A model generated the notes under the pieces. It saw only the letters and a list, made by a program, of their open reading frames with translations. It did not search any database and was not told the origin of the DNA. Positions 1 through 5,295 of a stretch of 11,174 nt of DNA are shown here, piece after piece. Position 1 is the stretch's first letter. Every line of letters starts with the position of its first letter. The DNA comes from CAZSVI01 sp964610205 (GTDB lineage Bacteria; Bacillota; Clostridia; DSM-8532), in assembly GCA_964610205.1 (NCBI GenBank), contig CAZSVI010000120.1, positions 1 to 11,174 of the forward strand, read 5' to 3'. A program made the position numbers and the translations under genes.

Positions 1-20
1 CATTTACATGAGAGGCGGTC

Positions 21-26
21 TATAAT
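21..26 (+). promoter_or_regulatory. possible -10 box upstream of the small membrane protein
   Basis: A perfect TATAAT hexamer lies 76 bases before the start codon of the 37-residue ORF. The matching -35 box would fall at or before the window edge, so it cannot be checked. It is a candidate only, because AT-rich DNA gives such hexamers by chance. Confidence 0.25.
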
Positions 27-102
27 CATTTTTATTTCAATAAACTGTGATTGGATATAACGAAAAGGAACATATATAAAAATTTGAAACGGAGGTTTTT
101 TA

Positions 103-216
103 ATGCAAAGAAGAAATGCTATAGCCATAGCTCTATATGGTGTGATCATTCTGTCAATTGCGTATATGCTTCTGGCAGACCAGGGCTTTAGTATGCTGAT
201 TGCACTGTTTCGCTGA
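103..216 (+). CDS. 37-residue single-span membrane mini-protein, function unknown
   Basis: This short ORF encodes 37 residues. A consensus GGAGGT ribosome binding site at 91-96 sits 6 bases before the ATG, which is the main reason to believe it is translated. The N-terminus is Met-Gln-Arg-Arg-Asn. A hydrophobic stretch at about residues 6-24 follows, then a short polar turn (Ala-Asp-Gln-Gly) and a second, weaker hydrophobic tail ending in Phe-Arg. The basic N-terminus and single span suggest a small membrane protein with its N-terminus in the cytoplasm (inference). I do not recognise a family. It precedes the polysaccharide operon by 277 bases and may belong to the upstream transcription unit. 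An inverted repeat overlaps its stop codon. Confidence 0.6.
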   Translation: MQRRNAIAIALYGVIILSIAYMLLADQGFSMLIALFR

Positions 217-230
217 TATAGGGCGAAACG
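206..230 (+). terminator. inverted repeat over the mini-protein stop codon, possible weak terminator
   Basis: GTTTCGC at 207-213 pairs perfectly with GCGAAAC at 223-229, with a 9-base loop that contains the TGA stop. A T-G wobble extends the stem by one pair. The downstream tract is only CTTTA, so this is a poor intrinsic terminator. It may be an attenuator or RNA-stabilising hairpin instead. Confidence 0.35.
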
Positions 231-371
231 CTTTACACTATGAAAATGTTCCTGAAAAACGTCAGATAAATTGGACGCTCGGTATATTATAGAGAATAAT
301 TTTATAAACCAGGTTCTTCAAAAATTCAAAAGGGTACACATAGTTCTTGACAGCCAAATACAAGTGTTTCG

Positions 372-410
372 GCCTTGTTTTGGGGTAAGAATACCATGAA
401 TGGCAAAGGC
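372..410 (+). promoter_or_regulatory. possible nested RNA hairpin in the leader
   Basis: GCCTT at 372-376 is complementary to AAGGC at 406-410. Inside it GGTA at 384-387 pairs with TACC at 392-395 around an AGAA tetraloop. Together they could form a two-tier stem with internal loops. The stems are short, so this is suggestive rather than demonstrated. Confidence 0.25.
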
Positions 411-411
411 A

Positions 412-435
412 ATTGATTAAGCTTATTTAATCAAT
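412..435 (+). repeat. perfect 9-bp inverted repeat, operator or RNA hairpin
   Basis: ATTGATTAA at 412-420 is the exact reverse complement of TTAATCAAT at 427-435, with a 6-base GCTTAT spacer. It ends 58 bases before the cpsB start. The arms are AT-rich and no T-run follows, so it is more likely a regulator-binding dyad or weak leader hairpin than a terminator. Confidence 0.45.
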
Positions 436-493
436 AATGGCGAAGCTATATCTAAAAGAGAATAAAGATAATTAAACGTAAAAAAGGATAATA

Positions 494-1219
494 ATGATTG
501 ATGTAAAACCAGGATTCATTGACATTCACGCGCATCTGTTACCCATACAGGACGGCCCCGATAATATGGAACAGGCAATAGACGCTGTCCGTATTGCCGA
601 AAACAGCAATATAGCGGCAATGATACTTACGCCGCATTACAGCTCGGGTGATAACGCGTACAGCAAAGAAAATGTTGAGGAAGTATTCGGGCGGTTAAAA
701 GAAAGAATCAATAAAGAAAAAATTAAAGTCAATCTGTTTCTTGGAAATGAATGTGTCGTTGATGAAAAAATTTTTGACGCAATAAAAAGAAAAAAGGCAT
801 ACACACTGAATCAAACAGAATATGTGCTTGTTGAATATCCGTTCTATCAGGTTCCATGTGATTTTCAGAGTATTTTGTATCAGCTGATGGATAACGGATA
901 TAAACCCATCATCGCGCATCCCGAACGAAACAGCTTTATTGAAACATATCTGGACAGCATACTGGAGCTTAGAGAAAATGGCTGCATGATACAAATAAAC
1001 GCGGAGTCAATCCTCGGGAAATACGGACGCCTATGTAAAAAATATGCCGTCAGAATTCTGAAAAACCGCCAGGCCGATATTATTGCCTCCGACGCGCATT
1101 CAACAAAAAGCAGAACTCCGGCAAACCTGAAGAAAGCATATGATAAAGTCAGAAGATTTGCCGATGAGAAATATATTTCGGATCTTTTTATTAATAATCC
1201 CGGAATTACCATAACCTGA
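494..1219 (+). CDS. cpsB: CpsB/YwqE-type PHP-family protein-tyrosine phosphatase
   Basis: This 241-residue protein has the metal-binding motifs of the PHP-fold, Mn-dependent tyrosine phosphatases that act on bacterial tyrosine kinases in capsule synthesis. Asp-Ile-His-Ala-His is at 10-14, Asp-Gly-Pro at 20-22, Thr-Pro-His at 46-48, Gly-Asn-Glu at 84-86, Ala-His-Pro-Glu-Arg-Asn at 141-146 and Ser-Asp-Ala-His at 199-202. The length fits the family (about 240-260 residues). It has no signal peptide, so it should be cytoplasmic. The start has an AAGGA site at 484-488. By family knowledge its target would be the C-terminal tyrosine cluster of the CpsD kinase at 6977-7657. The two are usually neighbours, but here about 5.7 kb separates them. 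The Gly after Leu-Pro, typical of many members, is Ile here. Confidence 0.9.
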   Translation: MIDVKPGFIDIHAHLLPIQDGPDNMEQAIDAVRIAENSNIAAMILTPHYSSGDNAYSKENVEEVFGRLKERINKEKIKVNLFLGNECVVDEKIFDAIKRKKAYTLNQTEYVLVEYPFYQVPCDFQSILYQLMDNGYKPIIAHPERNSFIETYLDSILELRENGCMIQINAESILGKYGRLCKKYAVRILKNRQADIIASDAHSTKSRTPANLKKAYDKVRRFADEKYISDLFINNPGITIT

Positions 1220-1253
1220 ACAAAGGAAATACATCAATGGAAAAAGGATTAAT

Positions 1254-1742
1254 ATGCACAAAGTAAACCGCGTAAAATCTGAAATTCTGTTCCCGGTCAT
1301 ATGCGAACTGATTCAAAATAACCAGAAAGCCAGAATAACGGTAACAGGGAACAGTATGTCTCCGTTTATGAAAGAAGTCCGGGACAGTGTTGAACTGGCC
1401 GCCACCAGCTTTGAAAGCATCAGGAGGGGAGACATCGTACTTATAAAAAGAACCTGCGGTCAATATGTCATGCACAGGGTCTATAAAAAGGAAAAGGACT
1501 GCTTTTATATGGTAGGAGACGCGCAGCAATGGATCGAAGGCCCGTTGTATCCCGAGCAGCTTGTTGCTATCGTAACAAGAGTGTGGAGGAAAGGCAGGGA
1601 AATCAGCTGCGGCAATTTCTGGTGGAAGTTTCTTTCTAAGACATGGCTTATGCTGCGAAATTTCAGATTATTCATTTTTAAAGTATACGGTCAATTAAAA
1701 CGACTTACAAAAATATTCATCCGGAGGGCGCATTCATCGTGA
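1254..1742 (+). CDS. S24/S26-type serine peptidase with a Ser/His pair
   Basis: This 162-residue protein resembles the catalytic core of the S26 signal peptidase / S24 LexA-like fold. Gly-Asn-Ser-Met-Ser-Pro at 32-37 carries the likely nucleophile Ser34. Gly-Asp-Ile-Val at 59-62 and Gly-Asp-Ala at 88-90 are the usual flanking motifs. In canonical bacterial signal peptidase I a Lys precedes the Arg-Val. Here it is His74 in Met-His-Arg-Val, as in the SipW/ER-type Ser-His enzymes. No clear N-terminal membrane anchor is visible, but the C-terminal 45 residues are Trp/Phe/Leu-rich and basic and could bind membrane. The ATG follows AAGGA at 1244-1248. Its stop overlaps the GTG start of the exporter gene, indicating translational coupling. 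Because it is coupled to an exporter that lacks its own peptidase domain, I infer that it removes the leader of the small peptides. The substrate is not shown. Confidence 0.75.
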   Translation: MHKVNRVKSEILFPVICELIQNNQKARITVTGNSMSPFMKEVRDSVELAATSFESIRRGDIVLIKRTCGQYVMHRVYKKEKDCFYMVGDAQQWIEGPLYPEQLVAIVTRVWRKGREISCGNFWWKFLSKTWLMLRNFRLFIFKVYGQLKRLTKIFIRRAHSS

Positions 1743-3394
1743 AGCTGAAGCAGGTTCTTATATGGCTCTGTAGGCAATCAAAGCCGTTTATAATGCCAAT
1801 CCTGGTAATAGTTTTACTTGGCATTCTGCTGGCAATAACCGGAGTGGGTATGGCTATCGCGTCAAAAAATCTTGTTGATTTGGCTGTCGCGAAGGACAAG
1901 GACAGGGCAATTACATACGGAATTATCTTCTTTTCGGTTGTAATCAGTCAGATAGGCCTCAGAGCTATATTCTCCACACGCTCGGTACGGACAATGGAAC
2001 GGTTTTCAAACAGAATAAGGCTTAATCTGTACAACCACATCGCCAGGTCCAATTGGAGCGAACTGATAAATTACCACAGCGATGATCTGCTGACAAGGAT
2101 GACAAGTGATGTTAACGTCATTACAAGTGGGATAGTGGGAGTTTTGCCAAGCATTATTACCCTTTGTGTCCAGCTTGTATTCTCATTTATTACCCTTTTT
2201 TACTATGATCGTGTTCTGGCGATACTCGCCGTTTTGATTGGCCCTTTAACCGTACTTTTTTACCGCCTCTTCAGCAGAAAGCTCAAGAAGCTTCACCTGA
2301 AAATACAGGAAGCGGAAGGTACATACAGGGCATATATACATGAATGCATACAAAATATCAGTATCATTAAGGTTTTCTCCCTGGAGGACAACAGCAGCAA
2401 TAAGCTCGACGGGCTTCAGACAGACAGGATGAAATGGGTAATAGACAGAAACCGTATCAGTATTACCGCAAGCTCCATACTATCCCTGGGATACTACCTG
2501 GGTTATATGCTGTCCTTCGCCTGGGGAGCTTTTCGCCTTTCAATGGGAGCGATCACTTACGGTATGTTAACAGCATTTTTCCAACTGGTTAACCAGGTTC
2601 AGGCGCCATTTATATCAATCGCCAGATCAATACCGCAGCTTATAGAAACCGAAGCTTCGGCCACAAGACTCATGGAAATTGAAAGACTCAGCCTTGAAAA
2701 GAGCGGCTCACAGAATATTGAACTGAACAAGGCAGGCATAAAATTTGAAGATGTGGCCTTTCAATATAATGAAGACAAGCCCGTTATACAAAATGCCACC
2801 GCCGACATCAGGCCGGGTGAAATCGTAGCCATTGTCGGGCCTTCCGGAGAGGGTAAAACCACCATTATACGGTTGGTATTATCTCTGCTGGAGCAAAAAA
2901 ACGGTAAAATCAGTATTGTAGACGGAAATAATAAGTATGAAATGAACTCTTCCCGCCGGAATCTGATATCCTATGTACCGCAGGGAAATACATTGTTTTC
3001 GGGTACAATTTTTGATAATCTTAGAATTGGCAACCCCGAAGCAACCGAAGAAGAGATAAAGCAGGCGTTAAAAGACGCAAGCGCATGGGATTTTGTCAGT
3101 GAACTAAAGGATGGGATTCATTCGGTAGTCGGTGAAAAGGGCATAGGACTCTCGGAAGGACAGGCGCAAAGGCTGACCATAGCAAGGGCCCTGCTTAGAA
3201 AAGCCCCGATTCTGATACTGGATGAGGCAACATCCTCTCTCGATGAAGTAACAGAATTGAATGTGCTTAACGCGATAAAAACGCAAAAATCCAGGCCTAC
3301 CTGCTTGTTTATAACCCACAGGCCAACCGTATATAAGCTGAGCGACAGAATTTTAAGCCTGGATAACGGAGTATTAACAGAGAAAGTAAGCTGA
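1739..3394 (+). CDS. ABC transporter, fused membrane and ATPase domains, likely peptide exporter
   Basis: This 551-residue half-transporter would work as a homodimer in the cytoplasmic membrane. An exporter-type membrane domain spans about residues 15-320 with roughly six hydrophobic segments. The ATPase domain follows, with Walker A Gly-Pro-Ser-Gly-Glu-Gly-Lys-Thr at 367-374, Q-loop Gln415, signature Leu-Ser-Glu-Gly-Gln at 471-475, Walker B Ile-Leu-Asp-Glu at 493-496 and switch His527. The signature has Glu where most have Gly, as seen in some peptide exporters. There is no N-terminal C39 peptidase domain, so leader removal would need a separate enzyme such as the adjacent S24/S26 peptidase. 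The start is GTG, sharing four bases (GTGA) with the upstream stop, with GGAGGG at 1723-1728. A lipid or glycolipid substrate cannot be excluded, but the PqqD, radical SAM and small-peptide neighbours favour a peptide. Confidence 0.85.
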   Translation: MKLKQVLIWLCRQSKPFIMPILVIVLLGILLAITGVGMAIASKNLVDLAVAKDKDRAITYGIIFFSVVISQIGLRAIFSTRSVRTMERFSNRIRLNLYNHIARSNWSELINYHSDDLLTRMTSDVNVITSGIVGVLPSIITLCVQLVFSFITLFYYDRVLAILAVLIGPLTVLFYRLFSRKLKKLHLKIQEAEGTYRAYIHECIQNISIIKVFSLEDNSSNKLDGLQTDRMKWVIDRNRISITASSILSLGYYLGYMLSFAWGAFRLSMGAITYGMLTAFFQLVNQVQAPFISIARSIPQLIETEASATRLMEIERLSLEKSGSQNIELNKAGIKFEDVAFQYNEDKPVIQNATADIRPGEIVAIVGPSGEGKTTIIRLVLSLLEQKNGKISIVDGNNKYEMNSSRRNLISYVPQGNTLFSGTIFDNLRIGNPEATEEEIKQALKDASAWDFVSELKDGIHSVVGEKGIGLSEGQAQRLTIARALLRKAPILILDEATSSLDEVTELNVLNAIKTQKSRPTCLFITHRPTVYKLSDRILSLDNGVLTEKVS

Positions 3395-3467
3395 TATAAG
3401 TAAGCATAATACTATATAAGTTGAACTAAATATATAATATATTTTACAGAATGAAAGGATTAGAAAA

Positions 3468-3731
3468 ATGAAAATAAAAGACGGCTTTATGTTAAGAGAA
3501 ATAGCGGGATCATGGGTAGTAATCCCTCTTGGGCAAAGAGTGGTCGAATTTAACGGAATGATGAGCTTGAATGAAAGCGGCGTACTGATATGGAATATGC
3601 TCGAAAAAGGCGCTGAAATGGATGAACTGGTTGAAGCTATGCTTTCTGAATATAACGTGGATGAAGCCACAGCCAGAGCTGATATTGAGGAAATAGTTGA
3701 ATTGATAAAAGCAAGGGGATTGTTGGAATAG
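3468..3731 (+). CDS. PqqD-family protein (RiPP recognition element)
   Basis: This 87-residue protein matches the PqqD family in size and pattern. It has an N-terminal beta-rich part with Val-Val-Glu-Phe-Asn (about 25-29). A typical Leu-Asn-Glu-Ser-Gly-x-x-Ile-Trp helix lies at 34-42, and a C-terminal helical part rich in Glu/Asp follows, ending in Gly-Leu-Leu-Glu. PqqD proteins fold as winged-helix RiPP recognition elements that bind a precursor leader and present it to a radical SAM enzyme. The gene ends one base before the radical SAM start, so the two are surely co-translated. AAAGGA at 3454-3459 precedes the ATG by 8 bases. It follows a 73-base AT-rich gap after the exporter gene. I infer that it binds the shared N-terminal segment of the two small peptides at 4876 and 5095. 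Confidence 0.85.
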   Translation: MKIKDGFMLREIAGSWVVIPLGQRVVEFNGMMSLNESGVLIWNMLEKGAEMDELVEAMLSEYNVDEATARADIEEIVELIKARGLLE

Positions 3732-3732
3732 A

Positions 3733-4842
3733 ATGATAAGTAGATGGGGTAGTTTTAACAACGCGATTATAAATGAAGCTGATAAAAAAAGAATACCCGT
3801 ATCAGGAACATTCGAACTTACGGCGCGCTGTAATCTTAGATGTAAAATGTGTTATGTATGCCAAATAAGCAATGACAAAACCATTATGAGTAGAGAACGT
3901 TCCTTGAGGGAATGGATTCAGGTTGGTGAAGAAGCACGCGACGCAGGAATGTTTTATCTCCTTTTAACAGGTGGCGAAGTATTTATACGCCCTGATTTCA
4001 GGGAAATATACGAAGAATATTGTAAGATGGGCCTTCAAATCAGCATTTATTCAAATGCTACCATGATAACACCGGATGTCGCGAAATGGCTGGCAAAGAT
4101 GCCGCCTATCAAGATATCCGTTACTTTATACGGAGTTTCTCCGGATACATATTATAAAATCACCGGATTCGCCGACGGATATGAAAGAACTGTAAAGGGT
4201 ATTGATAACCTGCTGAATGAAGGTATCCGTACCGGAATTCGAACTACCGTAGTCAAAGGCAATGAAAATGAATTTTACAATCTGGCGGAATTTGCAAATA
4301 AACGGAATATTGATTTGGGGGTAGTCAATTACATAGGCCCACGGCGGGAGGAAGGGAATACCGATCCGGAAGGTAACCGGTTGTCTCCTGAAGAGCTTAT
4401 AGCATATGAAATCAAGGTAAAAGAGTATAACAAGCAAAAACGGACTGACAGACAAATAGCCTTGGTGGATGATTCAAACAGCCCGGAAGATGGGATTGAT
4501 AAAAGTACAACTGTCATTTCCAATAAACAAGAGCATGCTTATAGATGCAATGCAGGGAAATGTAATTTCTGGATTGCATGGGATGGAAACATGTATCCAT
4601 GCGGTGTGTATGACAAGCCGGTAGTATATCCATTTAAACAAGGCTTTAAGGAATCATGGGAAAAATTGGTGCATTTGTGTGAGCAAGTGCCGGTGTGTGT
4701 GCCTTGCCTGGATTGTACATACAAAAACTATTGCATTAAATGTCCCTCAAGGCATGCATCTGAGACAGGCTTTTATGATAAACCCGCTCCATACCTTTGT
4801 GATACGGCTAGATTAAGATATCAAAACGATGTTTTTATATAA
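3733..4842 (+). CDS. radical SAM/SPASM enzyme, likely peptide maturase
   Basis: This 369-residue protein has the radical SAM Cys-x3-Cys-x2-Cys cluster at Cys33, Cys37 and Cys40 and the Gly-Gly-Glu SAM-binding motif at 80-82. A SPASM domain with extra Fe-S ligands follows: Cys272, Cys277, then Gly-x4-Cys290, Cys325-x2-Cys328-x5-Cys334-x2-Cys337, and Cys356. This closely matches the SPASM pattern except that the last spacing is two rather than three residues. SPASM enzymes paired with PqqD-like proteins modify ribosomal peptides, for example by Cys thioether or C-C crosslinks. The two Cys-bearing peptide genes directly downstream are the obvious substrates (inference). No strong ribosome binding site precedes the ATG, consistent with coupling to the PqqD gene one base upstream. 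The precise bond formed cannot be predicted. Confidence 0.88.
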   Translation: MISRWGSFNNAIINEADKKRIPVSGTFELTARCNLRCKMCYVCQISNDKTIMSRERSLREWIQVGEEARDAGMFYLLLTGGEVFIRPDFREIYEEYCKMGLQISIYSNATMITPDVAKWLAKMPPIKISVTLYGVSPDTYYKITGFADGYERTVKGIDNLLNEGIRTGIRTTVVKGNENEFYNLAEFANKRNIDLGVVNYIGPRREEGNTDPEGNRLSPEELIAYEIKVKEYNKQKRTDRQIALVDDSNSPEDGIDKSTTVISNKQEHAYRCNAGKCNFWIAWDGNMYPCGVYDKPVVYPFKQGFKESWEKLVHLCEQVPVCVPCLDCTYKNYCIKCPSRHASETGFYDKPAPYLCDTARLRYQNDVFI

Positions 4843-4875
4843 ACAACGATGTTCCAATTAAAGGAGGTGATGAAT

Positions 4876-5025
4876 ATGAGACTATATCTTAAGCCGGCAT
4901 TTGAATACATTGAATTACGGACAGAAGAAAGGCTTGCGGTAGGGAGTTGTGTTGGTTCCTGCAGTGAACTGATACCTCCTGAAGTTGAGCAGCCCTGGGT
5001 AGGCAGCGCCCATCCAAACGCATAG
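4876..5025 (+). CDS. putative RiPP precursor peptide A (49 residues)
   Basis: This small gene encodes 49 residues and has an excellent ribosome binding site (AAGGAGGTGA at 4861-4870). The ATG at 4876 is preferred over the in-frame ATG at 4870, which overlaps that site. The N-terminal half is leader-like and charged, with Tyr-Leu-Lys-Pro at 4-7, Phe-Glu-Tyr-Ile-Glu at 9-13 and Glu-Glu-Arg-Leu at 17-20. A turn into Ala-Val-Gly-Ser-Cys follows. The tail has Cys25 and Cys29 in a Ser-Cys-x2-Ser-Cys arrangement, then Pro34, Pro35, Pro40 and Trp41-Val-Gly43, ending Pro-Asn-Ala. The first 20 residues match the next gene's product at 13 positions. It starts 33 bases after the radical SAM stop. No N-terminal hydrophobic signal peptide is present, so export would rely on the cassette's exporter. 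I infer it is a substrate of the PqqD/SPASM pair. Confidence 0.8.
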   Translation: MRLYLKPAFEYIELRTEERLAVGSCVGSCSELIPPEVEQPWVGSAHPNA

Positions 5026-5056
5026 TTTTTACAATATGATTACTGGAAGTGTAGCT

Positions 5057-5076
5057 AAATAATTCCCAAATTATTT
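5057..5076 (+). repeat. 8-bp AT-rich inverted repeat between the two precursor genes
   Basis: AAATAATT at 5057-5064 pairs perfectly with AATTATTT at 5069-5076 around a CCCA loop. It sits just before the ribosome binding site of precursor B. All-AT stems like this do not terminate efficiently. It may separate or stabilise the two mini-cistrons in RNA. Confidence 0.35.
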
Positions 5077-5081
5077 TGAGG

Positions 5082-5089
5082 GGAGGTGA
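5082..5089 (+). promoter_or_regulatory. ribosome binding site that sets the TTG start of precursor B
   Basis: GGAGGTGA occupies 5082-5089. The first in-frame ATG, at 5089, overlaps it and cannot be its start. The TTG at 5095 lies 7 bases beyond the GGAGGT core, and starting there aligns the protein residue for residue with precursor A. Confidence 0.7.
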
Positions 5090-5094
5090 TGCAC

Positions 5095-5238
5095 TTGAAA
5101 TCATATATAAAGCCAGTATTTGAATACATTGAGATGAGGCCCGAAGAGAAATTGTCGTTAGCAGCCTCGTGTATTGAATATGGCAGTTGCGGTGCAAATG
5201 AGTGTGAATCACATTGGTATGGGTTTGGTCCCCAATAA
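5095..5238 (+). CDS. putative RiPP precursor peptide B (47 residues)
   Basis: This paralogue of the peptide encoded at 4876-5025 uses a TTG start. From that start it aligns without gaps to peptide A over residues 1-20, with Tyr-Ile-Lys-Pro at 4-7, Phe-Glu-Tyr-Ile-Glu at 9-13, Arg-Pro-Glu-Glu at 15-18 and Leu20. Thirteen of 20 residues are identical. The tail diverges: Ser-Leu-Ala-Ala-Ser at 21-25, then Cys26, Cys32 and Cys37, followed by His40 and Trp41-Tyr-Gly43, ending Gly-Pro-Gln. Trp41 and Gly43 are in register with peptide A although the sequence between is unrelated. That pattern, a conserved leader with a variable Cys-rich core, is typical of RiPP precursors. The Leu-Ala-Ala just before Ser-Cys resembles a peptidase cleavage site (inference). 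A strong terminator follows 10 bases after the stop. Confidence 0.8.
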   Translation: MKSYIKPVFEYIEMRPEEKLSLAASCIEYGSCGANECESHWYGFGPQ

Positions 5239-5248
5239 CCTAATGACT

Positions 5249-5283
5249 AGCCTGTTCTCGTTAAGGAGCAGGCTTCTTTTTTT
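5249..5283 (+). terminator. intrinsic terminator after the precursor genes
   Basis: AGCCTGTTCT at 5249-5258 pairs with GGAGCAGGCT at 5265-5274 (10 pairs, two of them G-U) around a CGTTAA loop. A tract TCTTTTTTT follows at 5275-5283. This is a textbook rho-independent terminator. It ends one base before the ribosome binding site of the next gene, so that gene is reached by read-through or by an unseen promoter. Confidence 0.9.
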
Positions 5284-5290
5284 GGAGAGA
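5284..5290 (+). promoter_or_regulatory. ribosome binding site for the TTG-initiated kinase-like gene
   Basis: GGAGAGA directly follows the terminator T-tract, and its GGAGA core lies 7 bases before the TTG at 5296. It supports TTG rather than the next in-frame ATG 11 codons later, which has no such site. Confidence 0.55.
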
Positions 5291-5295
5291 TAAAT

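Larger units (their letters stand above)
217..493 (+). promoter_or_regulatory. 277-base untranslated leader before the cps operon
   Basis: I find no credible ORF here. The stretch separates the mini-protein from cpsB and probably carries the operon promoter and leader RNA. A TTGACA at 347-352 has no acceptable -10 box at 16-18 bases. AATAAT at 295-300 lies 18 bases after TTGGAC at 271-276, which is a weak promoter candidate. Two structured elements stand out: a nested hairpin region at 372-410 and a perfect inverted repeat at 412-435. Long polysaccharide operons in Firmicutes are often controlled by processive antitermination at the leader (LoaP, EAR element). Nothing here was recognised as one of those elements. 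Confidence 0.4.

Noticed and set aside
347..352. TTGACA as the -35 box of the cps promoter
   Set aside because: The bases 16-18 further on (about 369-376) read CGGCCT-like sequence with no -10 resemblance, so it was not called a promoter.
1237..1266. Alternative ATG at 1237 ahead of the S24/S26 peptidase
   Set aside because: It is in a different frame and stops after nine codons. The ATG at 1254 has its own AAGGA site.
3433..3438. TATAAT in the gap before the PqqD gene as a promoter
   Set aside because: No -35 box lies at a suitable distance, and the gap is so AT-rich that a chance match is likely.
4870..4872. ATG at 4870 as the start of precursor A
   Set aside because: It overlaps the AAGGAGGTGA ribosome binding site. 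The ATG at 4876 has proper spacing and aligns with precursor B.
4889..5212. Minus-strand 107-residue ORF across the precursor region
   Set aside because: It has no ribosome binding site and no recognisable motif. It spans two plus-strand genes whose paralogy and ribosome binding sites are clear, so it is a shadow frame.
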